Shown: positions 8,367 to 16,770 of the stretch, one piece after another
How positions within the stretch are numbered: the first letter of the stretch is position 1
How the letters are laid out: each line of letters starts with the position of its first letter
NCBI GenBank assembly: GCA_947466585.1
Contig: CANIEU010000004.1
Coordinates: 1 to 64,000 of the forward strand
Length of the DNA: 64,000 nucleotides
Direction: 5' to 3'
DNA from: Fibrobacterota bacterium
Lineage (GTDB): Bacteria; Fibrobacterota; Fibrobacteria; UBA11236
Made by a program: the position numbers and the translations under genes
Notes under the pieces: model-generated
What the model was told of the DNA's origin: nothing
The model's database searches: none
Seen by the model: the letters and a program-made list of their open reading frames with translations, nothing else

Positions 8367-11090
8367 TCATTCCACCTCCAGCCGTTTCCCGAGCCACACC
8401 TTCCGCAATTCCAGCACCATCAGCGGAATCAGGCTGAGCGACACGATGCGCGTAAAGGAGCCAATGTCCCAGGCTTGCAAGTGCAGCACGGTCTCCAAGG
8501 CGTCGATCTCGTGACACAAGGTTTGTAAGACGAGCATGCCGCCCAAGGTGAGCCACAGCGGCCAAATGAAGCGCAAGTTCACCCGCCAGAACGGAAGGCG
8601 GTCGCTATGGTAAGCCAAGGCGCGGAATACTTCGGAGAGCACGAGGGTGTCGAAGGCGTCGCTGCGCGCCGAATTCAGATCGCCGAGGAACAGGTACTCG
8701 ATAGCGAAAATGGTGAGTGACACCGCCGCGGTGAGCATGCCGGTTCCGAGCATTGCGATCAGGAAGGGCTTGTTGGCTAGGGATTCCTTCGCCTTGCGCG
8801 GTTTGCGTCGCATCAGGGAACCGTCGGGACTATCCGCCGCAAGCACCAGAGCGGGCAGCCCGTCCGTTATCAGGTTGATCCACAGGAGGTGCACGGGCAG
8901 CAGGGGAGAGGGCCAGCCCAATAGCACGGCAATGAGCATGACCAAGATTTCGCCGGCATTGCCGGCGAGCAGATACTGGAGGGTTTTGCGGATGTTGAAG
9001 TAGACGCCGCGCCCCTCTTCGACCGCCGCCACGATGGTGGCGAAATTGTCGTCGGCGAGAATGACGTCGGCGGTTTGTTTGGTCACCTCGGTGCCCGTGC
9101 GACCCATGGCGATGCCGATGTCGGAACCCTTGAGCGCGGGTGCATCGTTCACCCCGTCGCCAGTCATGGCGGTGACGGCCCCGCGCGTGCGCCAAGCCTT
9201 GACGATGCGGAGTTTGTGGGCCGCGGTCACGCGCGCATACACGCGGATGTTCTCGATGCGGGAGGCGAGCCCCGCCTCGCCCTCCTCGGGAATCGCGTCC
9301 AGATCGGCGCCCGAGAGCACCTGCTCCGGGCCGGTGGCGAGTCCGAGCTCGGTGGCGACGGCCAAGGCCGTGCGCGGGTGGTCGCCGGTGATCATCACCA
9401 CCCGGATCCCCGCATCGTGGCAACGCACGATGGCCGCGGCGGCCTCAGCCCGGGGCGGATCCTGCAGACCCGCCAGGCCCGTAAAGACAAGCCCGCGTTC
9501 GGCTTCGGAGCGTTCCGGAAGGGTAAAGCCTGCAGAGTCCCCGATCTCCTTGAAATCCTTGTACGCCGATCCGATCACCCTTAATGCACGGCCCGCCATG
9601 GCCGCATTGGCTTCCAGAATGCGCTTACGCCCTTCTTCCGTCAGCGGACGGACGCCCTCGGCGGTGAGTTCTTGCTCGCAAAGTCCGATCAAAACGTCGG
9701 GTGCGCCATTAACGAGCATCCGCGTGGATCCGTCGACCATTTTGCGAAAGACGCCGTGACGTTTGCCATCCGAATCAAAGGGATATTCTCCGAGGACGGG
9801 ATGATTGTTCGGGAACCCCTGAGGCACACCGATTTTGCGGCCCGATGCGAGCAGGGCACCCTCCGTGGGGTCGCCCGAAACCACCCAGCGGCCTTCAACT
9901 TGGTCGAGACCAGCGTTGTTGCAACCTGTGTGGATCAGGGCGAGTGTACGGAGATTTTCTGTTTGCGATACGGTGGGTGCGCCCTCGTTGAAGAGGATGC
10001 CGCCGTCGGGAGAGAGGCCTTCTCCTCCGGGGACGAAGGTTTCTCCTGCGAGCCACAGTTCGCGCACGGTCATTTCTCCCGTGGTGAGCGTCCCGGTTTT
10101 ATCGGTGCAGATCACTTCGGCGGAGCCGAGGGTTTCCACCGAGTGCAACCGGCGAATCAAGGCCTTGCGCCGCGCCATGCGTTTCACGCCCAATGCGAGG
10201 GCAATGGTGACGATGGCGGGTAACCCCTCGGGCACCGCCGCCACCGCCAAACTTACCGACGTCAGAAAGAGCTCAAGTAGGGGGAGACCGCGGAGAAGAC
10301 CGAACAGAAAGATGACCCCAACGAGGCCGAGACAAATCCAAAACACCGCCTTGCCGAACTGCGCCAATTGTTTTTGCAACGGCGTGGCTTCGCGTTCCTC
10401 GGCCTGCAGCATGCCTGCGATGCGTCCGATCTCGGTATGCATGCCGGTCGCCACCACCAGCGCCGTCGCCGTTCCGGTAACCACGTCGGTGCCGAGAAAG
10501 GCGAGGTTTGCGCGATCGCCCAGCGACGCGTCTTCCGGAAGCTGGGCATCAGCGTGCTTTTCCGCCGGCACCGATTCTCCGGTGAGAGCGGCTTCGCGTA
10601 CGCGCAAATCCGCCGAGGTCAGCAATCGCGCATCTGCGGCAACCTGATCGCCCGCCTCGAGAAGCAGCACGTCTCCCCGCACCACTTCTGCTGCGGGGAT
10701 CTGCTTGCTGCGTCCGTCGCGAAGCACGCGTGCCATAGGGGCCGTCATTTTTTTGAGCGCGGCGATGGCTTTCTCGGCGCGGTACTCCTGAAAAAACCCG
10801 ACGAAAGCATTCAGTGCCACGATGGCGGCGATGGCGATGGCATCCACCCATTCGCCGAGCAGCCAGGCGATGAGCGCGGCAGCAAACAGCAGCGCGATCA
10901 GCGGGCTCCAGAATTGCCCCGCCAGCAGCACCCACGGATTGATGGCCTTGGCATCCTGCAACACGTTGGGTCCGTCTTCCGTGCGCTGTTTTTCCACGAT
11001 TTCGGGGTTAAGGCCCTGAGCCGGGTTTACCTTGAGCCGTTGCCCCGTTTCATCCGGGGAGAGAGCGTGCCATGCAGGTGTCATAAACAA
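8367..11090 (-). CDS. Calcium-type (P2A) cation-transporting P-type ATPase
   Basis: A 907-residue pump with every P-type landmark in order: the actuator loop ALTGESVPAEK, M4 block AAVPEGLPAIV, phosphorylation site CTDKTGTLT, nucleotide-domain hinge TGDGVNDAPALKGSDIG, M5 AGNAGEILVM, M6 INLITDGLPALVLAAD, and a six-helix C-terminal region. The M4 PEGLPA, M5 GE and M6 NLITDGLPA residues match calcium-binding positions of SERCA, so export of Ca2+ (possibly Mn2+) is likely. There is an N-terminal cation-ATPase domain (WHALSPDETGQRL). It is a single gene, separated from the upstream tRNA-Gly by two terminators. Confidence 0.92.
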   Translation of the reverse strand: MFMTPAWHALSPDETGQRLKVNPAQGLNPEIVEKQRTEDGPNVLQDAKAINPWVLLAGQFWSPLIALLFAAALIAWLLGEWVDAIAIAAIVALNAFVGFFQEYRAEKAIAALKKMTAPMARVLRDGRSKQIPAAEVVRGDVLLLEAGDQVAADARLLTSADLRVREAALTGESVPAEKHADAQLPEDASLGDRANLAFLGTDVVTGTATALVVATGMHTEIGRIAGMLQAEEREATPLQKQLAQFGKAVFWICLGLVGVIFLFGLLRGLPLLELFLTSVSLAVAAVPEGLPAIVTIALALGVKRMARRKALIRRLHSVETLGSAEVICTDKTGTLTTGEMTVRELWLAGETFVPGGEGLSPDGGILFNEGAPTVSQTENLRTLALIHTGCNNAGLDQVEGRWVVSGDPTEGALLASGRKIGVPQGFPNNHPVLGEYPFDSDGKRHGVFRKMVDGSTRMLVNGAPDVLIGLCEQELTAEGVRPLTEEGRKRILEANAAMAGRALRVIGSAYKDFKEIGDSAGFTLPERSEAERGLVFTGLAGLQDPPRAEAAAAIVRCHDAGIRVVMITGDHPRTALAVATELGLATGPEQVLSGADLDAIPEEGEAGLASRIENIRVYARVTAAHKLRIVKAWRTRGAVTAMTGDGVNDAPALKGSDIGIAMGRTGTEVTKQTADVILADDNFATIVAAVEEGRGVYFNIRKTLQYLLAGNAGEILVMLIAVLLGWPSPLLPVHLLWINLITDGLPALVLAADSPDGSLMRRKPRKAKESLANKPFLIAMLGTGMLTAAVSLTIFAIEYLFLGDLNSARSDAFDTLVLSEVFRALAYHSDRLPFWRVNLRFIWPLWLTLGGMLVLQTLCHEIDALETVLHLQAWDIGSFTRIVSLSLIPLMVLELRKVWLGKRLEVE

Positions 11091-11201
11091 ACCGGGTTGG
11101 GGTACCCCCGGAATCTAATCCTTGGAGGGAAAGAACCCATGGGGTTCACACCGAAACCTCCACCCAATTCCTCAAACCATCCGGATCCAAAAATCGGAAA
11201 C

Positions 11202-11237
11202 AAAAAAGCCCCCCGATTTTTCGGGAGGCTTAAAAAA
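11202..11237 (-). terminator. Second terminator downstream of tRNA-Gly
   Basis: AAGCCCCCCGA pairs with TCGGGAGGCTT (one mismatch) with T-tracts on both outer sides. It backs up the terminator at 11240-11271. Confidence 0.8.
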
Positions 11238-11239
11238 CA

Positions 11240-11271
11240 AAGAGCCCTTCAGTTTCCTGAAGGGCTCTTGT
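11240..11271 (-). terminator. Intrinsic terminator of tRNA-Gly
   Basis: A perfect stem AAGAGCCCTTCAG / CTGAAGGGCTCTT with a short loop, nine bases after the tRNA 3' end. Confidence 0.9.
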
Positions 11272-11279
11272 TTGAAAAT

Positions 11280-11355
11280 TGGAGCGGGTTAAGGGACTCG
11301 GACCCTCGACCTTCTCCTTGGCAAGGAGATGCTCTACCAACTGAGCTAAACCCGC
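11280..11355 (-). tRNA. tRNA-Gly(GCC)
   Basis: A complete cloverleaf of 76 nt. Acceptor GCGGGTT pairs with AACCCGC, the D arm has AGCTCAGTTGGTAGAGC, the anticodon stem CTCCT/AGGAG encloses loop TTGCCAA (anticodon GCC), and the T arm reads GAGGGTCCGAGTCCCTT. The CCA end is encoded in the DNA. Confidence 0.95.
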
Positions 11356-11372
11356 AATTTTCGAAATTTCAA

Positions 11373-11398
11373 CCGCTCAAGGGCGAACCCTCAAGCGG
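11373..11398 (-). other. Hairpin in the tRNA-Gly leader
   Basis: CCGCT-TG-AGGG-TTCG-CCCT-TG-AGCGG can fold between the promoter and the mature tRNA 5' end. It may be part of the precursor leader removed by RNase P. Confidence 0.4.
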
Positions 11399-11404
11399 GG
11401 ACAA

Positions 11405-11433
11405 AGGATAAAAAGGGCCGGTAGGGAATTCAA
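11405..11433 (-). promoter_or_regulatory. Sigma70-type promoter of tRNA-Gly
   Basis: On the minus strand TTGAAT (11433-11428) and TATCCT (11410-11405) are exactly 17 bp apart, about 50 bp before the tRNA. Confidence 0.65.
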
Positions 11434-11500
11434 GTGGGGAGGAGGCTTTTCAAGACAATTTCTTTAGAACGTCCGCATTTTTCCCGAAGGAATGGCCACT

Positions 11501-13738
11501 TCACATCTCTAACAACGCTTTCACGTCGGCTTCACTCTTCACGGGAATCCCCAGCTTCGTCGCCTTGTCCAACTTGCTCCCGGCCGCCTCGCCGGCCAGC
11601 AGGGCCGTGGTCTTTTTCGAAACGGAATCGCTCACCTTGGCGCCCGCGTTCTCTAACAGCGTCCGCGCCTCTTCACGGCTCCAGGAGGGAAGGGTTCCGG
11701 TAATGACCCAGGTTTGGCCTGCCAACGTCTGTTCACCCGTCGGGGCGTCATAATCCAGTTTAAGCCCAGCCTTCTTAAGTTCTTGTAACAGATCGATATT
11801 ATGGATGTTGTGGAAATAGTCAAAGAGGCTTTTGGCGATGCGCCCGCCGACTTCGGGGACCGTTTCGAGTTCCTCTAACGAAGCCGCTTGTAACCGGTCC
11901 AACGATCCGAAGTGGCGTGCGAGCATGCGAGCCGTTGTTTTGCCCACAAAGCGGATCCCCAGACCGAAGAGCAGGGCATCCAGGCCGCGCAGCTTGCTCT
12001 CTTCGAGCGACTGGATCACCCGTTGCGCTGACTTCTCGGCCATGCGTTCGAGACCCTCCAGATCCTCCTGCTGCAACGTGTACAGGTCGGCGGCGTCGGC
12101 GATCTTCCCCGATTCCACCAGCGCGTCCATCAGTGCCGGGCCCATGTGCTCGATATTCATCGCCCCGCGGCTCGCGAAGTGCAGCAACGCGCGCTGCACC
12201 TGCGCCGGGCACTGCAGGTTGTCGCAACGCCAGGCGACCTCTTCTTCTACCTTCGACAACTCACCGCCGCATACGGGGCATGCCTCGGGCGGAAGAATGG
12301 GCCTGCTTTCCTGCGTGCGCTTCTCCAGCACCACCGCAGTGATCTTGGGGATGATCTCTCCGCCCTTTTCCACTCGCACGGTATCCGGCACCTGCAGGCC
12401 GAGGCGCGCGATCTCATCGAAGTTGTGCAAGGTCGCGCGTCTCACGGTGGTGCCGCCGAGGGCAACGGGCTTGAGGTTGGCCACCGGGGTGACCACGCCC
12501 GTGCGGCCCACCTGAAAGTCCACCGATTCCAGCAGCGTCTCGGCCGCCTCGGTCTTGTATTTGAACGCGATCACCCACTTGGGGCTTTTCGCCGTGCGGC
12601 CGAGCGCGGCTTGTTGTGTCAATGCGTTGACCTTGATCACCACGCCATCGATGAGGTAGGGGAGAGCAGCGCGCTTTTCTTCCCAGCGGGCGCACACGGC
12701 CATCACCTCTTCAACACCCCGCACCCGTTCCCGCAGCGAGTTGACGGGGAAACCGGCCTTCACCAATCGCAACAAATTGCCCCAGTGGGTCTTCTCGGTA
12801 TTCTCAACATTCTCGGCATTCTGGGCATCCTCATCCTGCGGCCCCGCATTTTGTGCGGACAAGGGGGCGAACAAGGGTGCGAACAAGTCACCGAACGGCT
12901 GAGCGTTGGGAGTTTCCTCGACCTTCTGATCTTCCTCCAAAATCGCGTAGGCGAAAAACGAGAGCGGTCGTTCCGCCGCTTCCTTCGGATCCTTCAGCTT
13001 GAGACTTCCCGAGGTCGTGTTGCGCGGGTTTTGCAGTTCCTTACCGTAAACGCGCATCGAATACGCGTTGTACTTGAGGAAGTCCGCCTCGGCCATGTAG
13101 ACTTCGCCGCGCACCTCCACGCGTCCCTCCGGCCAATCAGTTGGCAGCGTCCGCGGAATGCTCTGGATCGTCAGAATATTGCGCGTCACGTCATCGCCGC
13201 GGACTCCGTCGCCGCGCGTCACGCCCAGTACCAGCTTGCGCCCCGTGTAAACCAGCGACATCGCCACGCCGTCGATCTTGGGCTCGCACACGTATTCAAG
13301 GGCCGCCTCGTCCACCTTGCCCGTCACCTGCCGGTGAAAGTCGCGTACCTCTTCCTCGGAATAGGTGTTTTGGATCGAAAGCATAGGGAAGAGATGATCG
13401 ACCTTTTCAAATCCACGCAGGGCTCCCGGTTTTTCGGTACTCTGGCCGTCCTCTATGTCTCCCGTCTCTCCCGCCTCTCCCGTCTCTTCGGCTTCGCCGG
13501 AATCCAGGTCCGATCCGACCCGCTGCGTGGGGGAGTCGGGGTCCTGCAGCGCGGGATAGGCCGATTCCAGGTCCTCGAGTTCGCGCAAGAGCCGGTCGAA
13601 CTCGAGGTCGCTCATCACCATGCTGTGCGCGCGGTAATAGGCGTCGTTGGCGGCTGTCAAGGTCGCCCGCAATTCCTCGACGCGCGCGCGGGCCTCTACA
13701 GAAAAGGTCCCCTTGGTGGGTTTCTTTGGCGCGGTCAT
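11501..13738 (-). CDS. ligA: NAD+-dependent DNA ligase LigA
   Basis: Seals nicks in replication and repair by adenylation with NAD+. The domains follow the family order: Ia (NDAYYRAHSMVMSDLEFDRLL), adenylation with the active Lys in CEPKIDGVAMSL, OB fold (GRTGVVTPVANLKPV), four-Cys zinc finger (CPVCGG...CDNLQCPAQ), helix-hairpin-helix repeats and a C-terminal BRCT domain (GQTWVITGTL). At 745 residues it is ~75 longer than usual. The excess is two low-complexity inserts, one of Gly/Glu/Thr near residue 85 and one of Glu/Asn/Ala near residue 300, both encoded by 9-bp repeats. Confidence 0.95.
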   Translation of the reverse strand: MTAPKKPTKGTFSVEARARVEELRATLTAANDAYYRAHSMVMSDLEFDRLLRELEDLESAYPALQDPDSPTQRVGSDLDSGEAEETGEAGETGDIEDGQSTEKPGALRGFEKVDHLFPMLSIQNTYSEEEVRDFHRQVTGKVDEAALEYVCEPKIDGVAMSLVYTGRKLVLGVTRGDGVRGDDVTRNILTIQSIPRTLPTDWPEGRVEVRGEVYMAEADFLKYNAYSMRVYGKELQNPRNTTSGSLKLKDPKEAAERPLSFFAYAILEEDQKVEETPNAQPFGDLFAPLFAPLSAQNAGPQDEDAQNAENVENTEKTHWGNLLRLVKAGFPVNSLRERVRGVEEVMAVCARWEEKRAALPYLIDGVVIKVNALTQQAALGRTAKSPKWVIAFKYKTEAAETLLESVDFQVGRTGVVTPVANLKPVALGGTTVRRATLHNFDEIARLGLQVPDTVRVEKGGEIIPKITAVVLEKRTQESRPILPPEACPVCGGELSKVEEEVAWRCDNLQCPAQVQRALLHFASRGAMNIEHMGPALMDALVESGKIADAADLYTLQQEDLEGLERMAEKSAQRVIQSLEESKLRGLDALLFGLGIRFVGKTTARMLARHFGSLDRLQAASLEELETVPEVGGRIAKSLFDYFHNIHNIDLLQELKKAGLKLDYDAPTGEQTLAGQTWVITGTLPSWSREEARTLLENAGAKVSDSVSKKTTALLAGEAAGSKLDKATKLGIPVKSEADVKALLEM
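12796..12892. repeat. In-frame 9-12 bp tandem repeats inside ligA (second insert)
   Basis: ATTCTCAAC, ATTCTCGGC, ATTCTGGGC and ATCCTCATC follow one another, then GGGGGCGAACAA and GGGTGCGAACAA. They encode an Asn/Glu/Ala-rich loop followed by a Phe-Ala-Pro-Leu duplication in the adenylation domain. Confidence 0.7.
13450..13500. repeat. In-frame 9-bp tandem repeat inside ligA (first insert)
   Basis: About five degenerate copies of TCTCCCGYC encode a Gly-Glu-Thr/Ala run in a loop between domain Ia and the adenylation domain. Confidence 0.7.
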
Positions 13739-13779
13739 ATCGCGGCTAAAAGTATCTTTTCGAGCGTTCGGATGGTGTG

Positions 13780-13812
13780 CTGCCTATTGCTCATTGTCTA
13801 TTGTTCATTGTC
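13780..13812 (+). repeat. CTATTGTTCATTGT degenerate repeat in the cysM leader
   Basis: The words CTATTGCTCATTGT and CTATTGTTCATTGT follow each other in the leader between divergent ligA and cysM. It is unrelated in sequence to the other repeat words but similar in size and degeneracy. Confidence 0.6.
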
Positions 13813-13835
13813 CCCAGAGCCCCTACGGAGTTTCC

Positions 13836-14717
13836 ATGCCCTCCATTCTCGACCTTGTCGGCAACACCCCCCTGGTGGAGCTTTCGCGTCTCCAGCCCAA
13901 TCCCAAGGTGAAGCTCTACGGCAAGCTCGAGGGAAACAATCCCGGCGGCTCGCTCAAGGATCGTCCCGCCAAATCGATGATCCTCAAGGCCATCGAACGC
14001 GGCACGCTCAAACCCGGCATGAAACTCGTCGAGCCCACCTCGGGTAACACGGGCATCGCGCTCGCCATGATCGCCGCCGTCGCCGGTTACGAAATGCACC
14101 TCGTCATGCCGGAGAGCGCCACGCCCGAGCGCGTGCGCACCATGCGCGCCTACGGTGCCGTCGTGCATCTGACCGCGGCCGATAAGGGCATGGAGGGCAC
14201 CATCGACTACGCCCGCGCCATGGTGGCCCGGGGCGGCTTCGTCATGCTGGATCAGTTCTCGAATCCCGATAATCCGCTGGCGCATTACGAGACCACCGGT
14301 CCCGAAATCTGGCGCGACACGCAGGGCAAGGTCACACACTTCGTCTCTTCGATGGGGACCACCGGCACCATCATGGGCACCTCGCGCTACCTCAAGGAGG
14401 TTGCCCCGCAGGTCGAAATCATCGGCGTTCATCCCGCCGAAGGTTCCAACATTCCCGGTATCCGTTGCTGGCCGATCGAGTACCGGCCCAAGATTTACGA
14501 CACCAGCCGCGTCGATCGCGTGCTCGAGGTCACCCAGGCACAAGCCGAAGCCATGACGCGCGCCCTTGCGGCCCGCGAAGGTGTTTTTGCCGGCATCTCT
14601 TCGGGTGGCGTCGTCCACTCGGCGCTCGAAGTCTGCCGCGGGCTCAAAGAGGGCGTGGTGGTCTGCATCATTTGCGATCGCGGCGACCGCTACCTGAGCG
14701 CGTCGGTTTTTGGATAG
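13836..14717 (+). CDS. cysM: Cysteine synthase B (O-acetylserine sulfhydrylase)
   Basis: A PLP enzyme that makes cysteine from O-acetylserine and sulfide or thiosulfate. It has 293 residues. The PLP-Lys block reads EGNNPGGSLKDRPAKSM, followed by EPTSGNTGIALAM, DQFSNPDNPLAHYETTGPEIW, SSMGTTGTIMG and FAGISSGG, ending ICDRGDRYLSASVFG. NNPGGSLKDR and the short C-terminus favour CysM over CysK. ATG 13836 was chosen because the frame upstream is antisense to ligA and repeat DNA. It is convergent with a lipoprotein gene across an inverted repeat. Confidence 0.94.
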   Translation: MPSILDLVGNTPLVELSRLQPNPKVKLYGKLEGNNPGGSLKDRPAKSMILKAIERGTLKPGMKLVEPTSGNTGIALAMIAAVAGYEMHLVMPESATPERVRTMRAYGAVVHLTAADKGMEGTIDYARAMVARGGFVMLDQFSNPDNPLAHYETTGPEIWRDTQGKVTHFVSSMGTTGTIMGTSRYLKEVAPQVEIIGVHPAEGSNIPGIRCWPIEYRPKIYDTSRVDRVLEVTQAQAEAMTRALAAREGVFAGISSGGVVHSALEVCRGLKEGVVVCIICDRGDRYLSASVFG

Positions 14718-14734
14718 GATTCGGTACGGATGCG

Positions 14735-14843
14735 GTGGAGAGCGGAAAGTTTACAGCTTCCAGCGAACAGCTTTCTTCGATGAATACGCTTTGGAGTTTT
14801 TGTGTTTGTGGTGGCTGTTCGCTGTAAGCTGTCCGCTGTCCAC
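14735..14843. repeat. Inverted AGCGGACAGCTTACAGC repeat between convergent genes
   Basis: The left arm (14735-14771) and the right arm (14814-14843) are reverse complements apart from a 7-nt insertion and three mismatches. The right arm ends exactly at the stop codon of the minus-strand lipoprotein gene. Both arms are built from degenerate AGCTTACAGCGAAC-type words. Confidence 0.75.
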
Positions 14844-15394
14844 TACTTAAAAAACAAATTCATCAGGCTGCCGCCCAATCCACCACCCATGCCGCCCATC
14901 AGCGAGGAGAGATCGATGGCGTGTTTCTCCCGCACCGCGTTCTTCACGAGGCGCGAACCGAATAGGGTCGGCACGGCCACATCGCCGGTGAGTAGAATTT
15001 CGGCGGAACCCGTGCGGCGCATGCTCCGCAGCGCCTTGTTCCAAGCGGTCTGCGGCAGGGTCACATCAAAGGACAGTCCCGTGGTATCGCGTGCACCCAG
15101 TTCAATGCGCCCGGGATTTTTCAGCATTGCCAACGTATCGCCTTCCATCAGCGCCCACAGATGAAGTCCGTCGATCCGCAACTTTTTGCCGTTGGGGTTG
15201 ATCGCGGAGACGGTGATGCGCCAATCGGTCTGGTTTTCCCGGAGCCCCAAAAACTCGATATCGTTGACATGGAAGCTACAGCGGCGCCAGTCGGCGGTCG
15301 TGGGAATGCCGCACCCGGAGAACAACAGGGAAAGGGCGAGGGCGAGCAGAAGCCAGAGACGGTGGGGGGCGGGAGAGCGGAAGCGAGGCAACAT
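14843..15394 (-). CDS. LEA14-like envelope lipoprotein
   Basis: A 183-residue protein with a signal peptide and lipobox LFSGC at about residue 25. The body (DIEFLGLRENQTDWRITVSA, INPNGKKLRIDGLHLWALM, then ARDTTGLSFDVTLPQTAW) resembles the water-stress/LEA14 domain, a fibronectin-like sandwich found in some bacterial lipoproteins. The tail is Gly/Met-rich (SSLMGGMGGGLGGSLMNLFF). Function is unknown; a structural periplasmic role is an inference. Its start overlaps the possible start of the divergent ATP-grasp gene. Confidence 0.65.
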   Translation of the reverse strand: MLPRFRSPAPHRLWLLLALALSLLFSGCGIPTTADWRRCSFHVNDIEFLGLRENQTDWRITVSAINPNGKKLRIDGLHLWALMEGDTLAMLKNPGRIELGARDTTGLSFDVTLPQTAWNKALRSMRRTGSAEILLTGDVAVPTLFGSRLVKNAVREKHAIDLSSLMGGMGGGLGGSLMNLFFK

Positions 15395-16732
15395 CGGCCC
15401 AAAATACAAAGCCCTCGTTCTCCAGCACGCCTCTGGTGGTGCAACGCCGATTTCGATCTGACGTTGGCCCATGGCGGCGGCAAGGTGCCCGCGAAGATCC
15501 TCGAGGCGGCGCGGGGAATGGCTTGGATGCTCTGGCCGGCGCTGGCGCCGGAGGACACCCTGATCATACCCGCGCCGCCTCCCGCCGGGTTTCTGGACTA
15601 CCTCACCGAACAGGGCCTCACTCCGCCGCATTTTTGCACGGAGGCCGAAGTTCAGGCCAAGGTTCAGACCAAAATTCAGGGCAAGGTCGATGCGGCGGAG
15701 GGCGCTCTCGATCTCCAAAAAATACCGGATGTCACGGATGCCTTGTTCACTCCTTTCGGCTGGAATGAGGATGCCGCCCGGCTCAACGCCGATCGCAACT
15801 TACCCGCTAGCCATCCCGACCCCGAGATCGTGCGCCGCGTCAACAGCCGCGCATTCGGACTCGAACTGGAACGCCGGTTGTTTCCTGAGTCCGCCTGTCC
15901 CGCCACGCTTTGCCTGACGCGTATGGCGCTGGCGGAATGGCTCACCCACGCGCCTCCGGGACGTTACCTCGCCAAGGGCAATTACGGTCACGCGGGGATC
16001 GGGCAGTTGCGATTCGAACTTCCCGATGCCGATCTGTCGCTTCAAAAAAAACTGCGCCGACTGCTCGAGCGGCACGCGGGTTTGGTGATGGAAGAACGGC
16101 AAGAGATCGAGCAGGAATGGGGCGTGCTCTTTCGCGTCGGGGCGGTTCCGGGGCCTCTCCAGTTGAGGGTGCATCGTCTGCTCTCCGATTCCTCCGGCGG
16201 TTATGCGGGCGCCTTGGTGCTTTCAAAAGGTCAGATGGATACGGCATGGCAAATTCATAAAGCTTCCATTACGGATGCCGTGCAAAAAATTTCACAGTCT
16301 CTTCGAGATATCGGGTATTTCGGTCCGGTTGGCATCGATGTGTATACGCACCGCAGTGCGGATGGGGTGACGCATCTACGCAACCTCGTGGATCTCAATG
16401 CCCGGTTGACCATGGCGTGGCCGGTGCATGGATTGGCGCGACGTTTTCCGGACCGTGCCATCCTATTGCGGCACTTTTCCACCTCGGCGCTTCGAGCGAA
16501 GAGGGCTGAGCCTGAGTCACAATTGATGAATGACAAATTGTCTTGGCCGCAACGATTGGATGGCCTATCTGAAGGGATTTCGGAAGGGGTTGCGATTTGG
16601 CTAACGCCACAATTACCTTTGACGCGACATGCGATGGTGCTTTTCGGAGAATCGGAATCGGATGTTCTTCGGAAGGATGATACCCTGCGCAAACGATTAA
16701 ACGACTTCAAAAACTGGGACGCGTGCCTTTAA
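15362..16732 (+). CDS. ATP-grasp family protein of unknown substrate (start uncertain)
   Basis: The recognisable protein begins at LWWCNADFDLTLAHGG, which matches N-termini of uncharacterised ATP-grasp-like proteins (pattern LFNPEHDLALA, from memory). A central RYLAKGNYGHAGIG block (ATP-binding Lys, loop) and a C-terminal GPVGIDVYTH...LVDLNARLTMAW (Mg ligands) support carboxylate-amine ligase chemistry. No ATG, GTG or TTG lies just before the conserved start; the nearest upstream is GTG 15362, which adds ~25 odd residues and overlaps the divergent lipoprotein gene. Residues ~95-117 (AEVQAKVQTKIQGKV) are a repeat-encoded expansion. The real start may be a rare codon. Confidence 0.6.
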   Translation: MGGGRAEARQHRPKIQSPRSPARLWWCNADFDLTLAHGGGKVPAKILEAARGMAWMLWPALAPEDTLIIPAPPPAGFLDYLTEQGLTPPHFCTEAEVQAKVQTKIQGKVDAAEGALDLQKIPDVTDALFTPFGWNEDAARLNADRNLPASHPDPEIVRRVNSRAFGLELERRLFPESACPATLCLTRMALAEWLTHAPPGRYLAKGNYGHAGIGQLRFELPDADLSLQKKLRRLLERHAGLVMEERQEIEQEWGVLFRVGAVPGPLQLRVHRLLSDSSGGYAGALVLSKGQMDTAWQIHKASITDAVQKISQSLRDIGYFGPVGIDVYTHRSADGVTHLRNLVDLNARLTMAWPVHGLARRFPDRAILLRHFSTSALRAKRAEPESQLMNDKLSWPQRLDGLSEGISEGVAIWLTPQLPLTRHAMVLFGESESDVLRKDDTLRKRLNDFKNWDACL

Positions 16733-16770
16733 AAAAAAACTCATATCGCGCTTCCTCGCCGGTTTCGCCC

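Noticed and set aside
12146-13835. Plus-strand frame of over 550 codons
   Set aside because: It is the reverse-strand shadow of ligA, an artefact of high GC at third positions.
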